Shown: piece after piece, positions 39,634 through 48,588 of the stretch
Layout: the number at the start of each line of letters is the position of its first letter
How positions within the stretch are numbered: position 1 is the first letter of the stretch
Assembly: GCF_003047295.1 (NCBI RefSeq)
Contig: NZ_PZYZ01000010.1
Location: forward strand, 1 to 64,000
Origin: Nocardioides sediminis
GTDB lineage: Bacteria; Actinomycetota; Actinomycetes; Propionibacteriales; Nocardioidaceae
DNA length: 64,000 nucleotides
Reading direction: 5' to 3'
Translations under genes and position numbers: made by a program
The notes under the pieces: model-generated
Told to the model about the DNA's origin: nothing
Database searches by the model: none
The model's input: only the letters and a program-made list of their open reading frames with translations

Positions 39634-41290
39634 CTCGAAGCCAGAGCCAGTCCCCGTCCAGCACGTCGGGCGCCGCGCCCCGTGGATGGGTGTCCTTCGT
39701 CGGCAGCGGTCCGGGCGACCCCGGCCTGTTGACCGTGCGCGCGGTGGAGCTCCTCCGCGACGCCGACGTGATCGTGACGGAGTCGCCCGAGCACGTCGGC
39801 ATGGTCCGCACGCTGCTCGGCCTGCCGACCCCCGTCGAGGGCTCGACCGAGGAGCAGGACGGTCCGCTGCTCGTCGACGGCGGCTTCGGCGAGGACGGCC
39901 AGCCGCTGACCCACGCCGCGCGGGCCAAGGTCGTGGTCAAGCACGGCAAGAAGCAGCGCGTCGTACGCCTCATGACCGGTGACCCGTTCCTCTACGCCTC
40001 GGGTCCCGAGGAGGCGCAGGCCTGCGTCAAGGCCGGCGTCGGCTTCGAGATCGTCCCCGGCGTCTCGTCGGTCTCCGCGGTGCCCGCCTACGCCGGCATC
40101 CCGCTGACCACCAAGAACCACAAGGAGATGGCCGTCGTCACCTGTGGCGACAAGGTCGACTGGAGCCAGTACGCCGACGACCGCACCCTGGTGCTGCTCT
40201 CCGGCGTCGGCGCCATCGCCGAGACCGCCGCCGCCCTCGTCGAGGCCGGCCGGTCCCCGCAGACCCCGGTCGCCGTCACCCGCGTCGGCACCACGACCGA
40301 GCAGGCGACCCTGACCTCCACGCTGGCCGACGTCGCCGCCGACGTCCGCGCCGCCCGCGTGGCGCCTCCGGCGATCATCGTCATCGGTGACGTCGTCGAC
40401 CTGCGCGAGACGCTGTCCTGGTTCGAGACCAAGCCGCTCTTCGGCTGGCGGGTGCTCGTCCCGCGCACCAAGGAGCAGGCCGGCTCGCTGTCGCGCCGCG
40501 TGCGCGAGTACGGCGCGGTGCCCGAGGAGGTGCCCACCATCTCGGTGGAGCCGCCGCGCAACCCGCTGCAGATGGACAAGGCCGTCCGCGGCCTCGTCGA
40601 GGGCCGCTACGAGTGGATCGCCTTCACCTCGGTCAACGCCGTCAAGGCCGTCCGGGAGAAGTTCGAGGAGTACGGCCTCGACGCCCGCGCGTTCTCGGGC
40701 CTCAAGATCGCCGCGGTCGGCGACAAGACGGCCCAGGCCATCGCGGCCTGGGGCCTGCGCGCCGACCTGGTGCCGTCGGGCGAGCAGTCGGCAGCCGGCC
40801 TGCTCGAGGACTGGCCGCCGTACGACGAGGTGCTCGACCCGATCAACCGCGTCTTCCTGCCGCGGGCCGACATCGCCACCGAGAACCTCGTGGCCGGCCT
40901 GGTCGACCTGGGCTGGGAGTGCGACGACGTGACGGCCTACCGGACCGTGCGGGCCACCCCGCCGCCGGCGCCGACCCGCGACGCGATCAAGACCGGCAAG
41001 TTCGACGCGGTCGTCTTCACCTCGTCCTCGACCGTGCGCAACCTGGTCGGCATCGCCGGCAAGCCGCACCCCTCGACGATCATCGCGGTCATCGGCCCGG
41101 CCACGGCCAAGACGGCCGAGGAGCACGGCCTCCGGGTCGACGTCCTCTCGCCCAAGCCCGACGTCGAGGTGCTGGTCGACGCGCTGGCCGACTTCGGCGC
41201 CGCCCGCCGCCTCGCGATGGTCGAGGCCGGCGAGCCCGTCACCCGCCCGAGCGAGCGCAAGCCCGCCGCGCGGCGCAAGGCCCGGGCCAA

Positions 41291-41294
<4 letters not shown>
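39630..41294 (+). CDS. hemD: Fused uroporphyrinogen-III methyltransferase / uroporphyrinogen-III synthase
   Basis: The 554-aa protein is a natural fusion. Residues about 15-265 are a SUMT/CobA-type methyltransferase (SFVGSGPGDPGLLTVRAV, RLMTGDPFLYASG, GIPLTTKN, TQ-like TTTEQATL). Residues about 275-535 are HemD (VLVPRTKEQAGSLSRRV, AFTSVNAVKA, VVFTSSSTVRNL). HemD cyclises hydroxymethylbilane to uroporphyrinogen III. The methylase half would direct it to precorrin-2 for siroheme or B12, so one protein may stand at the branch point. The tail is Lys/Arg/Ala-rich. The fusion is usual in actinobacteria. Confidence 0.95.
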
Positions 41295-42298
<1,004 letters not shown>

Positions 42299-42307
42299 CC
42301 GGACGGC

Positions 42308-42628
42308 TCAGGAACCGCCGTACGGCGGGCAGTCGTAGTCGGCGATGTAGTAGCTGAACGCCATCCGCTTGCCCTTCTTGTTGTAGATCTCCGACTTCAG
42401 CACGCCGGAGTCGCCCACGACCACCGTGCGCGTCTCGGTGCCTGCCTTGTAGCAGACGGTCGTGTAGGGCTCGAAGTACAAGGTCGTGGTCTCGTGGTCG
42501 AGCTCCACCTTGTCCGGGCTCTTGTAGTCGTCGCAGTGGTCGGTGACGGCCGAGCTGGGGCCGGCGGTGCCGACCAGCGCCACGGCCGCCAGGGCCAGGG
42601 CGCCGGCTGAGCTTGCGATGCGCTTCAT
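42308..42628 (-). CDS. Small secreted protein of unknown function
   Basis: The 106-aa protein has a clear Sec signal peptide (basic MKR, hydrophobic AGALALAAVALVG, likely cleavage after PSSA near residue 27). The mature part of about 79 residues has three cysteines, several Tyr, and a beta-rich pattern (TTTLYFEPYTTVCYKAG, TRTVVVGDSG), ending DCPPYGGS. No family is recognised. It is convergent with hemB and divergent from the phosphotransferase gene; no clear promoter is visible. Confidence 0.8.
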   Translation of the reverse strand: MKRIASSAGALALAAVALVGTAGPSSAVTDHCDDYKSPDKVELDHETTTLYFEPYTTVCYKAGTETRTVVVGDSGVLKSEIYNKKGKRMAFSYYIADYDCPPYGGS

Positions 42629-42717
42629 GTCGCTCTCATCTCGTGTCGTGGGGTTGCCGGGCCGGACGGCCGCAGCCTGCCCACTGTGACCATGGAGACG
42701 GTCAGGACGGACTAGTC

Positions 42718-42753
42718 GGACCGACCCATCCCCACAATGGGTCATCCCGGTCC
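42718..42753. promoter_or_regulatory. Inverted repeat upstream of the phosphotransferase gene
   Basis: GACCCAT (42723-42729) pairs with ATGGGTC (42737-42743), and GGACCG/CGGTCC extend the arms with a bulge. It lies 20 bases upstream of the -10 at 42773, the position of an operator or an upstream gene's terminator. Confidence 0.35.
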
Positions 42754-42772
42754 GGACCACCTGCACGCGCCC

Positions 42773-42778
42773 TAGGGT
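42773..42778 (+). promoter_or_regulatory. -10 hexamer TAGGGT
   Basis: TAGGGT lies 7 bases before the GTG at 42786, a leaderless arrangement. Confidence 0.5.
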
Positions 42779-42785
42779 CGGGTGG

Positions 42786-43607
42786 GTGCAGACGCAGACC
42801 CACGACCTCACCTTCACCGGCGCCGAGGTCCACAAGCGCTTCGTGTCCTGGGACCAGGGCGAGGCCGAGCGCGAGTGGTCGTGCCTGTCCCTGCTCGCCG
42901 AGCACGCGCCCGGGGTCGCACCGCGACCGCTGCGCCGCGAGATCGTCGACGGCTCACCGGTGGTGGTCATGGAGCGGCTGCCCGGCGAGCCGCTCGGGGG
43001 AGCGCCCCTCACGTCGGCCCAGACCGCATCGCTCGCGGACGCGCTGCGCCGGCTGTACGACGTGCCGCTCGCGGCCGTGCACGCCGCCGGGGTCCCCGAG
43101 CGGAGGTACGGTCCCACCTCCCACGCCGCCGCGACCGTGCGTCCGTGGCTGGCGGACGACCACGACCTGGCGGCCTGCCAGGACGCGAGCCTGGTGGGCG
43201 AGGCGGTCGGCGCGGCGCTCGCCTGGCTCGACGCCCCGGTCGGTGTGCCCGACCCCGTGCTCTCGGCAGTGGGCATCGCCGACCTCAACCCGGCCAACGT
43301 CCTCTGGGACGGGGAGCGGTGCCGACTCGTCGACTTCGAGGACGGCGGGCTCAGCGACCCGGCGTACGAGCTGGCCGACCACGTGGAGCACATCGGGACC
43401 CGGCTGGCCGGCCTGCTCGACGCCGAGCACCTGGTGGACGCGGTCGGGCTGGACGAGGCGGCGCGGGCCCGGTTCGCGGCGTACCGGCCGCTGTGGGCGT
43501 CGTTCTGGCTCGCGATGCTGCTGCCGGGCAACGGCGGGTGGCGGCGCAACCCGCAGGGCAGCACCGAGCTGCAGGCGCGGCACGTGCTGGCCCTGCTCGG
43601 CGGCTGA
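42786..43607 (+). CDS. Aminoglycoside phosphotransferase-like kinase fold protein
   Basis: The 273-aa protein has the APH/choline-kinase fold with VVVMERLPGEPL and the catalytic-loop equivalent GIADLNPANVLWD, followed by the metal-binding VDFEDGG. The usual HGD of the catalytic loop reads IAD: Asp and the downstream Asn are kept while the His is lost. It may phosphorylate a small hydroxylated compound; antibiotic resistance should not be assumed. It starts at a GTG under a leaderless promoter and stands alone between divergent and convergent genes. Confidence 0.83.
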   Translation: MQTQTHDLTFTGAEVHKRFVSWDQGEAEREWSCLSLLAEHAPGVAPRPLRREIVDGSPVVVMERLPGEPLGGAPLTSAQTASLADALRRLYDVPLAAVHAAGVPERRYGPTSHAAATVRPWLADDHDLAACQDASLVGEAVGAALAWLDAPVGVPDPVLSAVGIADLNPANVLWDGERCRLVDFEDGGLSDPAYELADHVEHIGTRLAGLLDAEHLVDAVGLDEAARARFAAYRPLWASFWLAMLLPGNGGWRRNPQGSTELQARHVLALLGG

Positions 43608-43631
43608 GCGCCGGACCGCCAGAACCGTCCC

Positions 43632-43697
43632 GGCTAGTTTGGGACGAACTCGTGGGAGATCTTGCCGATCCGCCTACAAGATCGTCCCAAACTAACC
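43632..43697. repeat. 66-bp palindromic element, copy B
   Basis: TAGTTTGGGACGA (43635-43647) and TCGTCCCAAACTA (43682-43694) are a perfect 13-bp inverted repeat, extended by GG/CC. It lies between the convergent phosphotransferase and transglycosylase genes. The terminal sequence and the 66-bp length equal those of the element at 12578. Confidence 0.75.
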
Positions 43698-43721
43698 GCG
43701 GGGCGTCCGTGAGCCGGGGGC

Positions 43722-44936
43722 TCAGGGAGCGAGCAGGGCGTTGGCGCAGTCAGCCAGCTCGTTGGTCCCCGTGAGCGGGTTGTCGACGACACCCTGGGTG
43801 GTGCACTGGGCCACGGCCTGGACGTAGGTCAGCGTCTGGTCGAGCGGGGTGACGCTCGTCGAGGGCAGCGTCGGCGCCTGCGTCGGCACCGACGTGGGGA
43901 CCTTGACCGGGTCCTTCGTGGGCTCCTTGGTCGGCTCCTGCGTCGGCTGCTGGGTCGGCGTGGGGGTGGGGGTCTTGGTCGGCTGCTTGGTGGGCTGCTT
44001 CGTCGGCTTGGTCGTCGGGTTGCCGGACTGCGCGACGGGGGTGCCCTGCTGTCCCATGATCGTCCCCGGGCCCTTCCCCTTGTCGCGGGCCGGGTTGCCC
44101 GGCCGCGCGGGCTGGGGCGCGAACACGCCCGCCGAGGTGGTGCTCGTGGGCACGGAGGTGAAGTCGCCGTCGAGGTAGGCCTGCATGATCGACAGGACCA
44201 GGTCGACGTAGTCGTGGGAGTGGTTGTAGCGGTAGACGCTCGCCCGCTGGCCCTGCTCGGCGGAGAGGTCGTCGTCGCCCGAGCACAGGTAGACCGCGGT
44301 GGCCAGCGCCGCGTCGTCGATGTCCTGCGGGTCGCGCCGGCCGTCGTTGTCGCCGTCCACGCCCACGACCGACCAGGTCGAGGGGATGAACTGCATCGGG
44401 CCGACGGCGCGGTCGAACTTCTCGTCCGAGTCGTACTGGCCCGCGTCGGTGTCGGTGATGCGCTGGGTGTTCCTGGAGCCGTCGAGCGCGATGCCGTAGA
44501 TGCCGGGCTGCGCGACCCCGTCGTCGTCGAGCACGTTGCCACCGAACCGGCCGTGGTCGGACTCCACGCGGCCGATGGCCGCGATCAGCTGCCAGGGAAG
44601 CCGGCAGGACCGGTCGGCGGCGTTGATGACCGCCTCCGCGCGCTGGTAGGCCGCGAGGGCCGCGGCGGGGATGCCGCTGGTCGAGGCGGTGTCGACGGCC
44701 TGGGCGGCCTGGCCGCGGGGGACGCCGGGGGTGACGGCGTCGGGAGCCGTCACGCTCGCCGGGGCCTCGATCGCCTCGGCGGGGACCGTGGAGCCGTCGG
44801 GGAGGGCGCCGGACGTCTCGTCCCCGGCCGCTGCCGTGCCACCGCCCACGCCCGCCATGCTGGCGGTCCAGGCGGCGGAGAGCACGGCCAGCGGCACGAG
44901 TGCCGTGGCCTTGTGCATGCGGCCGAATGCTGACAT
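43722..44936 (-). CDS. Secreted lytic murein transglycosylase with Pro/Thr repeat tail
   Basis: The 404-aa protein has a signal sequence (MHKATALVPLAVLSAAWTAS region) and an SLT-type catalytic domain (about 125-260) with the catalytic Glu in AIGRVESDHGRFGG and the YGI, GPMQFIPSTW and YN motifs of family-3-like transglycosylases. It cleaves peptidoglycan glycan strands. Residues about 305-360 are a degenerate xPTK/xPTQ repeat that probably spans the wall, followed by a short domain with two cysteines. The ATG at 44936 follows GGGGAGA. An MtrA-like site lies about 80 bases upstream, fitting control of wall remodelling. Confidence 0.92.
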   Translation of the reverse strand: MSAFGRMHKATALVPLAVLSAAWTASMAGVGGGTAAAGDETSGALPDGSTVPAEAIEAPASVTAPDAVTPGVPRGQAAQAVDTASTSGIPAAALAAYQRAEAVINAADRSCRLPWQLIAAIGRVESDHGRFGGNVLDDDGVAQPGIYGIALDGSRNTQRITDTDAGQYDSDEKFDRAVGPMQFIPSTWSVVGVDGDNDGRRDPQDIDDAALATAVYLCSGDDDLSAEQGQRASVYRYNHSHDYVDLVLSIMQAYLDGDFTSVPTSTTSAGVFAPQPARPGNPARDKGKGPGTIMGQQGTPVAQSGNPTTKPTKQPTKQPTKTPTPTPTQQPTQEPTKEPTKDPVKVPTSVPTQAPTLPSTSVTPLDQTLTYVQAVAQCTTQGVVDNPLTGTNELADCANALLAP

Positions 44937-45012
44937 CTGCTGGTCTCCCCGTGTGTGGTGCGAACCGGTCGCGTCCCTCCCGTGGGCCCGCGTGCTGTTC
45001 CCAACGAAGGTT

Positions 45013-45027
45013 GTCACAGTGAGTTAC
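45013..45027 (+). promoter_or_regulatory. MtrA-like direct repeat upstream of the transglycosylase gene
   Basis: GTCACAGTGAGTTAC fits GTNAC-N5-GTNAC. It lies 77-91 bases upstream of the lytic transglycosylase start and about 140 bases upstream of hemL. MtrA controls peptidoglycan hydrolases in other actinobacteria. Confidence 0.55.
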
Positions 45028-45164
45028 GTCGCAACAGGTCGGAGACCAGATTCTCCCCCCGACCCGCCCGGTTGACACCTCCTGCGCGGATATCCCCCGC
45101 CTGGGTCGTCCCGAGGGGTGGGTCGGGGGCTCTCCCCGAATGAGCGTGGGCTTGGGTGCTGGGC

Positions 45165-45170
45165 GACAAT
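45165..45170 (+). promoter_or_regulatory. hemL -10-like hexamer GACAAT
   Basis: GACAAT lies 6 bases before GTG 45177, at the leaderless distance. It departs from TAnnnT only at the first base and supports this start over the upstream in-frame ATG. Confidence 0.45.
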
Positions 45171-45176
45171 GGCCCG

Positions 45177-46538
45177 GTGACCCAGCCCCACCGTGCCGAC
45201 CCGCGGGCCACAGCCCCCACCTCCCACAGCGGCGCGCTCTTCGAGCGTGCCCGCGCCGTGACGCCCGGCGGGGTCAACTCCCCGGTCCGCGCCTTCAACG
45301 CGGTCGGTGGCACCCCTCGCTTCATCCGCTCCGCGTCCGGCGCGTGGCTCACCGACGTCGACGGCAACGAGTACGTCGACCTCATCTGCTCGTGGGGTCC
45401 GATGCTGCTCGGCCACGCCCACCCCGAGGTGCAGGCGGCCGTCACCGCCGCGGTCGCGCGCGGGACGTCGTACGGCACGCCGACCGAACCTGAGGTGGAG
45501 CTCGCGGAGGAGATCGTGGCGCGCACCCCGGTGGAGGCGGTGCGGTTCGTCTCCAGCGGCACCGAGGCCACCATGTCGGCGATCCGCCTGGCGCGCGGCT
45601 TCACCGGCCGTGACCTCGTCGTGAAGTTCGCGGGCTGCTACCACGGCCACGTCGACGCGCTGCTGGCCTCGGCGGGCTCCGGGCTGGCCACGCTCGCCGT
45701 TCCGGGGACCCCCGGTGTCCCCGCGTCGGCGGCCGGCGAGACCATCGTGCTGCCCTACAACGACCGCGCCGCGGTGGAGAAGGCCTTCGCCGAGCACGGC
45801 GACCGGATCGCGTGCCTCATCACCGAGGCCACCCCCGGCAACATGGGCATCGTCCCGCCCGAGCCGGGCTTCAACGCCTTCCTCGCCGAGACCTGCCGGC
45901 GGCACGGTGCGCTCTTCGTCAGCGACGAGGTGATGACGGGGTTCCGCGCCACGCGCCAGGGCGGCTGGGGCCTCGACGGCGCGGTCGAGGGCTGGGTCCC
46001 CGACCTGATGACCTTCGGCAAGGTGATGGGCGGCGGCTTCCCCGCCGCGGCCTTCGGGGGCCGGGCCGACGTCATGGGGCGGCTGGCGCCCGAGGGCCCC
46101 GTCTACCAGGCCGGCACGCTCTCGGGGAACCCCGTGGCCACCACGGCCGGGCTGACCACCCTGCGGCTGGCCACCGACGAGGTGTACGCCCACCTCGACG
46201 CCACCGCCGCCACGATCGGCTCCGCGGTGGTCGACGCCCTGGTCAACGCCGGCGTCCCGCACCGTCTCCAGTCCGCCGGCACCATGTTCTCGGTCTTCTT
46301 CGGGGACGACGAGGTGCGCGACTTCGAGGGCGCCAGCCGCCAGGACACGACCGCGTTCGCGGCCTTCTTCCACGCCATGCTCGACGCTGGCGTCTACCTG
46401 CCCCCCTCGGCGTACGAGGCGTGGTTCGTGTCCGCGGCCCACGACGACCGGGCGGTCCAGGCCGTCATCGACGCCCTGCCGGGCGCCGCCCGCGCCGCCG
46501 CCGGCGCCACCGACAACCGCGAAGGGAACCGCTCCTGA
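45177..46538 (+). CDS. hemL: Glutamate-1-semialdehyde 2,1-aminomutase
   Basis: HemL converts glutamate-1-semialdehyde, the HemA product, to 5-aminolevulinate using PLP. The 453-aa protein has the class III aminotransferase pattern: FVSSGTEATMSAIRLAR, YHGHVDALL, SDEVMTGFR and the PLP lysine near residue 282 in TFGKVMGGGFPAAA. It is separated from rex-hemACDB by three genes but leads a new operon, overlapping the phosphatase gene downstream by one base (TGATG). The cytochrome c maturation genes follow, linking heme supply to its use. Confidence 0.97.
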   Translation: MTQPHRADPRATAPTSHSGALFERARAVTPGGVNSPVRAFNAVGGTPRFIRSASGAWLTDVDGNEYVDLICSWGPMLLGHAHPEVQAAVTAAVARGTSYGTPTEPEVELAEEIVARTPVEAVRFVSSGTEATMSAIRLARGFTGRDLVVKFAGCYHGHVDALLASAGSGLATLAVPGTPGVPASAAGETIVLPYNDRAAVEKAFAEHGDRIACLITEATPGNMGIVPPEPGFNAFLAETCRRHGALFVSDEVMTGFRATRQGGWGLDGAVEGWVPDLMTFGKVMGGGFPAAAFGGRADVMGRLAPEGPVYQAGTLSGNPVATTAGLTTLRLATDEVYAHLDATAATIGSAVVDALVNAGVPHRLQSAGTMFSVFFGDDEVRDFEGASRQDTTAFAAFFHAMLDAGVYLPPSAYEAWFVSAAHDDRAVQAVIDALPGAARAAAGATDNREGNRS

Positions 46539-47209
46539 TGGAGACGATCGTCCACCTGCTCCGCCACGGCGAGGTCCACAACCCCGAGGGCATCCTCTAC
46601 GGCCGCCGCGACGGGTTCCACCTCTCCGAGCTCGGCACCCGGATGGCGCAGCGCGTCGCGGACACCGTCGGCGACCGCGACATCGTGCACCTGGTCACCT
46701 CGCCGCTCGAGCGGGCCCGCGAGACCGCCGCCCCCCTCGCCGCCGTCCGCGGCCTCGAGCCGGTGGTGGACCCGCGCGTCATCGAGTCGTCCAACAAGCT
46801 CGAGGGCGTCAGCTTCCGCGACGGGGGGCTGACGTTCCTCAAGCGCCCCAGCCTGCTGCGCCACATGTACAACCCGTTCACCCCCTCGTGGGGCGAGGCC
46901 TACGACGACATCGCAGCGCGGATGCTGGCGGCCGTGCACGACGCCCGGGACGCCGCCCGGGGCCACGAGGCCGTGGTCGTCTCCCACCAGCTGCCCATCT
47001 GGGCCACCCGGCTCTCCGCCGAGGGCAGGTCCTTCCTGCACCACCCCAAGCACCGGCAGTGCACGCTGTGCTCGCTCACGTCGCTGCACTTCCACGACGA
47101 CCGGCTGGTGCGCGTGACCTACTCCGAGCCCGCGGCCGACATGATCCCCGTCGGCGAGCGGTCCGCGCCCTTCTCGGCCGGGGGCGCCGCCCCGGAGGAC
47201 AAGCCCTGA
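46538..47209 (+). CDS. Histidine phosphatase family protein
   Basis: The 223-aa protein has the phosphoglycerate mutase-like RHGE motif (HLLRHGEVHN, about residues 6-15), SPLERARETA, and a second His in VVSHQLP. It is a phosphatase or mutase of the broad family; substrate unknown. The ATG overlaps the hemL stop by one base. The gene lies at the same place as Rv0525 between hemL and the thioredoxin-like gene of the M. tuberculosis cluster (from memory). Confidence 0.9.
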   Translation: METIVHLLRHGEVHNPEGILYGRRDGFHLSELGTRMAQRVADTVGDRDIVHLVTSPLERARETAAPLAAVRGLEPVVDPRVIESSNKLEGVSFRDGGLTFLKRPSLLRHMYNPFTPSWGEAYDDIAARMLAAVHDARDAARGHEAVVVSHQLPIWATRLSAEGRSFLHHPKHRQCTLCSLTSLHFHDDRLVRVTYSEPAADMIPVGERSAPFSAGGAAPEDKP

Positions 47210-47211
47210 TC

Positions 47212-47841
47212 GTGCGCCCCGACCGTCCGCGCCCCCGCGGCGCCCTCCGTCCCCTGCTCGCCTGCCTCCTGCTCGGCACGGCGGCCCTCAGCGGCTGCTC
47301 GTCCCTGCAGGGCGCGGGCGACAAGGGTTACGTGACCGGTGACGGCCAGCTCGAGGTCGTGGCGGCCGCCGACCGCGGCGCGCCGGTCGACCTCGAGGGG
47401 GAGGACCTCGACGGCGAGCCGCTGTCGCTGGCCGACTTCCGCGGCAAGGTCACGGTCGTCAACGTCTGGGGCGCCTGGTGCGCGGCCTGCCGGGTCGAGC
47501 AGGACGACCTCGACGAGGCGGCCGAGGAGACCCGGGACGTGGCCCGGTTCGTGGGCATCGACATCCGCGACGGCTCGGTCGAGAACGCCCGGTCCTACGT
47601 CCGCTCCTTCGACGTGCAGTACCCGTCGTTCTACTCGCCCGACGGCAAGGCGCTGGTGCCCTTCGCCGGCACCCTGACCGCCTACACCGTGCCCTCCACC
47701 GTCGTGCTCGACCCCGAGGGCCGCATCGCCGCCTCGATCCTGGGCAGCCTCCCGTCGAAGCAGACGTTGGTCGACCTCGTCGAGGACACCGCGGCCGAGG
47801 ACACCGCGGCCGAGGACACCGCAGCCGGGGATCCCTCGTGA
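47212..47841 (+). CDS. TlpA/ResA-like thiol-disulfide lipoprotein
   Basis: The 209-aa protein starts at GTG 47212 after GGAGGA. It has a lipoprotein signal peptide with lipobox LSGC near residue 31, then a thioredoxin-fold domain with redox motif CAAC (WGAWCAACRVEQ) and a cis-Pro in TVPSTVVLDPEG. It should reduce apocytochrome c cysteines outside the membrane, receiving electrons from CcdA. The C-terminus carries three AEDTA repeats. The ccdA GTG overlaps its stop. Confidence 0.94.
   Translation: MRPDRPRPRGALRPLLACLLLGTAALSGCSSLQGAGDKGYVTGDGQLEVVAAADRGAPVDLEGEDLDGEPLSLADFRGKVTVVNVWGAWCAACRVEQDDLDEAAEETRDVARFVGIDIRDGSVENARSYVRSFDVQYPSFYSPDGKALVPFAGTLTAYTVPSTVVLDPEGRIAASILGSLPSKQTLVDLVEDTAAEDTAAEDTAAGDPS
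47781..47828 (+). repeat. 15-bp tandem repeat in the TlpA-like gene
   Basis: Three near-identical 15-base units (CGAGGACACCGCGGC) encode the AEDTA repeats at the C-terminus. Copy number may vary between strains. Confidence 0.75.
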
Positions 47842-48587
47842 GCGACTGGTTCACCGACCAGGCCGCCGCCGGGTCCCTCGCCCTCGCCGTGCCCGTCGCC
47901 CTGCTCGCCGGGCTGGTGTCGTTCTTCTCCCCGTGCGTGATCCCGCTGCTGCCGGGCTACCTCTCCTACGCCACCGGGCTGTCCGGCGCGGACCTGGAGA
48001 GCGCCCGCCGTGGCCGGATGCTCGCCGGTGCCCTGCTCTTCGTGCTCGGCTTCGCGGTCGTGTTCGTCGCCATCGGCACGGCGGCCGGCTCGCTCGGGGC
48101 GTGGCTGGTCGAGTGGAAGCGCGAGATCACCGTGGTCCTCGGCGCTGCGACCATCGTGCTGGGCCTGATGTTCGCCGGGCTCGTGCCCGGGCTGCAGCGC
48201 GACTGGCGGGTCCACCGGGTGCCCGCGGTCGGCCTGGCCGCGGCCCCGCTCCTCGGCTTCCTCTTCGGCCTCGGCTGGAGCCCGTGCATGGGTCCGACGC
48301 TCGCGGTGATCACCAACCTGTCGCTCAACGAGGGCACCGCCTCACGGGGGGCGCTGCTGTCGGCGATCTACGCGCTGGGACTGGGGCTGCCGTTCATCGT
48401 CGCCGCGCTGGCCTACCGTCGCGCGCTGACCGTCTTCGCCGTGATCCGCCGCCACCAGGTGTGGGTGATGCGGATCGGTGGGCTGATGCTCGTCGCGGTC
48501 GGCGTGCTGCTGGTGACAGGGCTCTGGGACCAGATGGTCCAGTGGCTCCAGGTCCGCATGGTCTCCTCCTTCGAGACGGCGGTGTGA
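47838..48587 (+). CDS. ccdA: Cytochrome c biogenesis protein CcdA
   Basis: CcdA carries electrons across the membrane to reduce apocytochrome thiols. The 249-aa protein has six hydrophobic segments and the paired conserved cysteines in SFFSPCVIPLLPGYLSY and GWSPCMGPTLA. It sits between the TlpA-like gene and resB as in actinobacterial system II clusters. GTG 47838 overlaps the preceding stop. Confidence 0.95.
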   Translation: MSDWFTDQAAAGSLALAVPVALLAGLVSFFSPCVIPLLPGYLSYATGLSGADLESARRGRMLAGALLFVLGFAVVFVAIGTAAGSLGAWLVEWKREITVVLGAATIVLGLMFAGLVPGLQRDWRVHRVPAVGLAAAPLLGFLFGLGWSPCMGPTLAVITNLSLNEGTASRGALLSAIYALGLGLPFIVAALAYRRALTVFAVIRRHQVWVMRIGGLMLVAVGVLLVTGLWDQMVQWLQVRMVSSFETAV

Positions 48588-48588
48588 G

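Noticed and set aside
42786..43607. Aminoglycoside resistance gene
   Set aside because: Only the fold matches; the catalytic loop lacks the usual His and the context is chromosomal housekeeping, so a resistance claim is not supported.
43900..44020. Pro/Thr/Lys repeat DNA as an independent repeat element
   Set aside because: It is the in-frame linker repeat of the transglycosylase, common in wall-spanning proteins.
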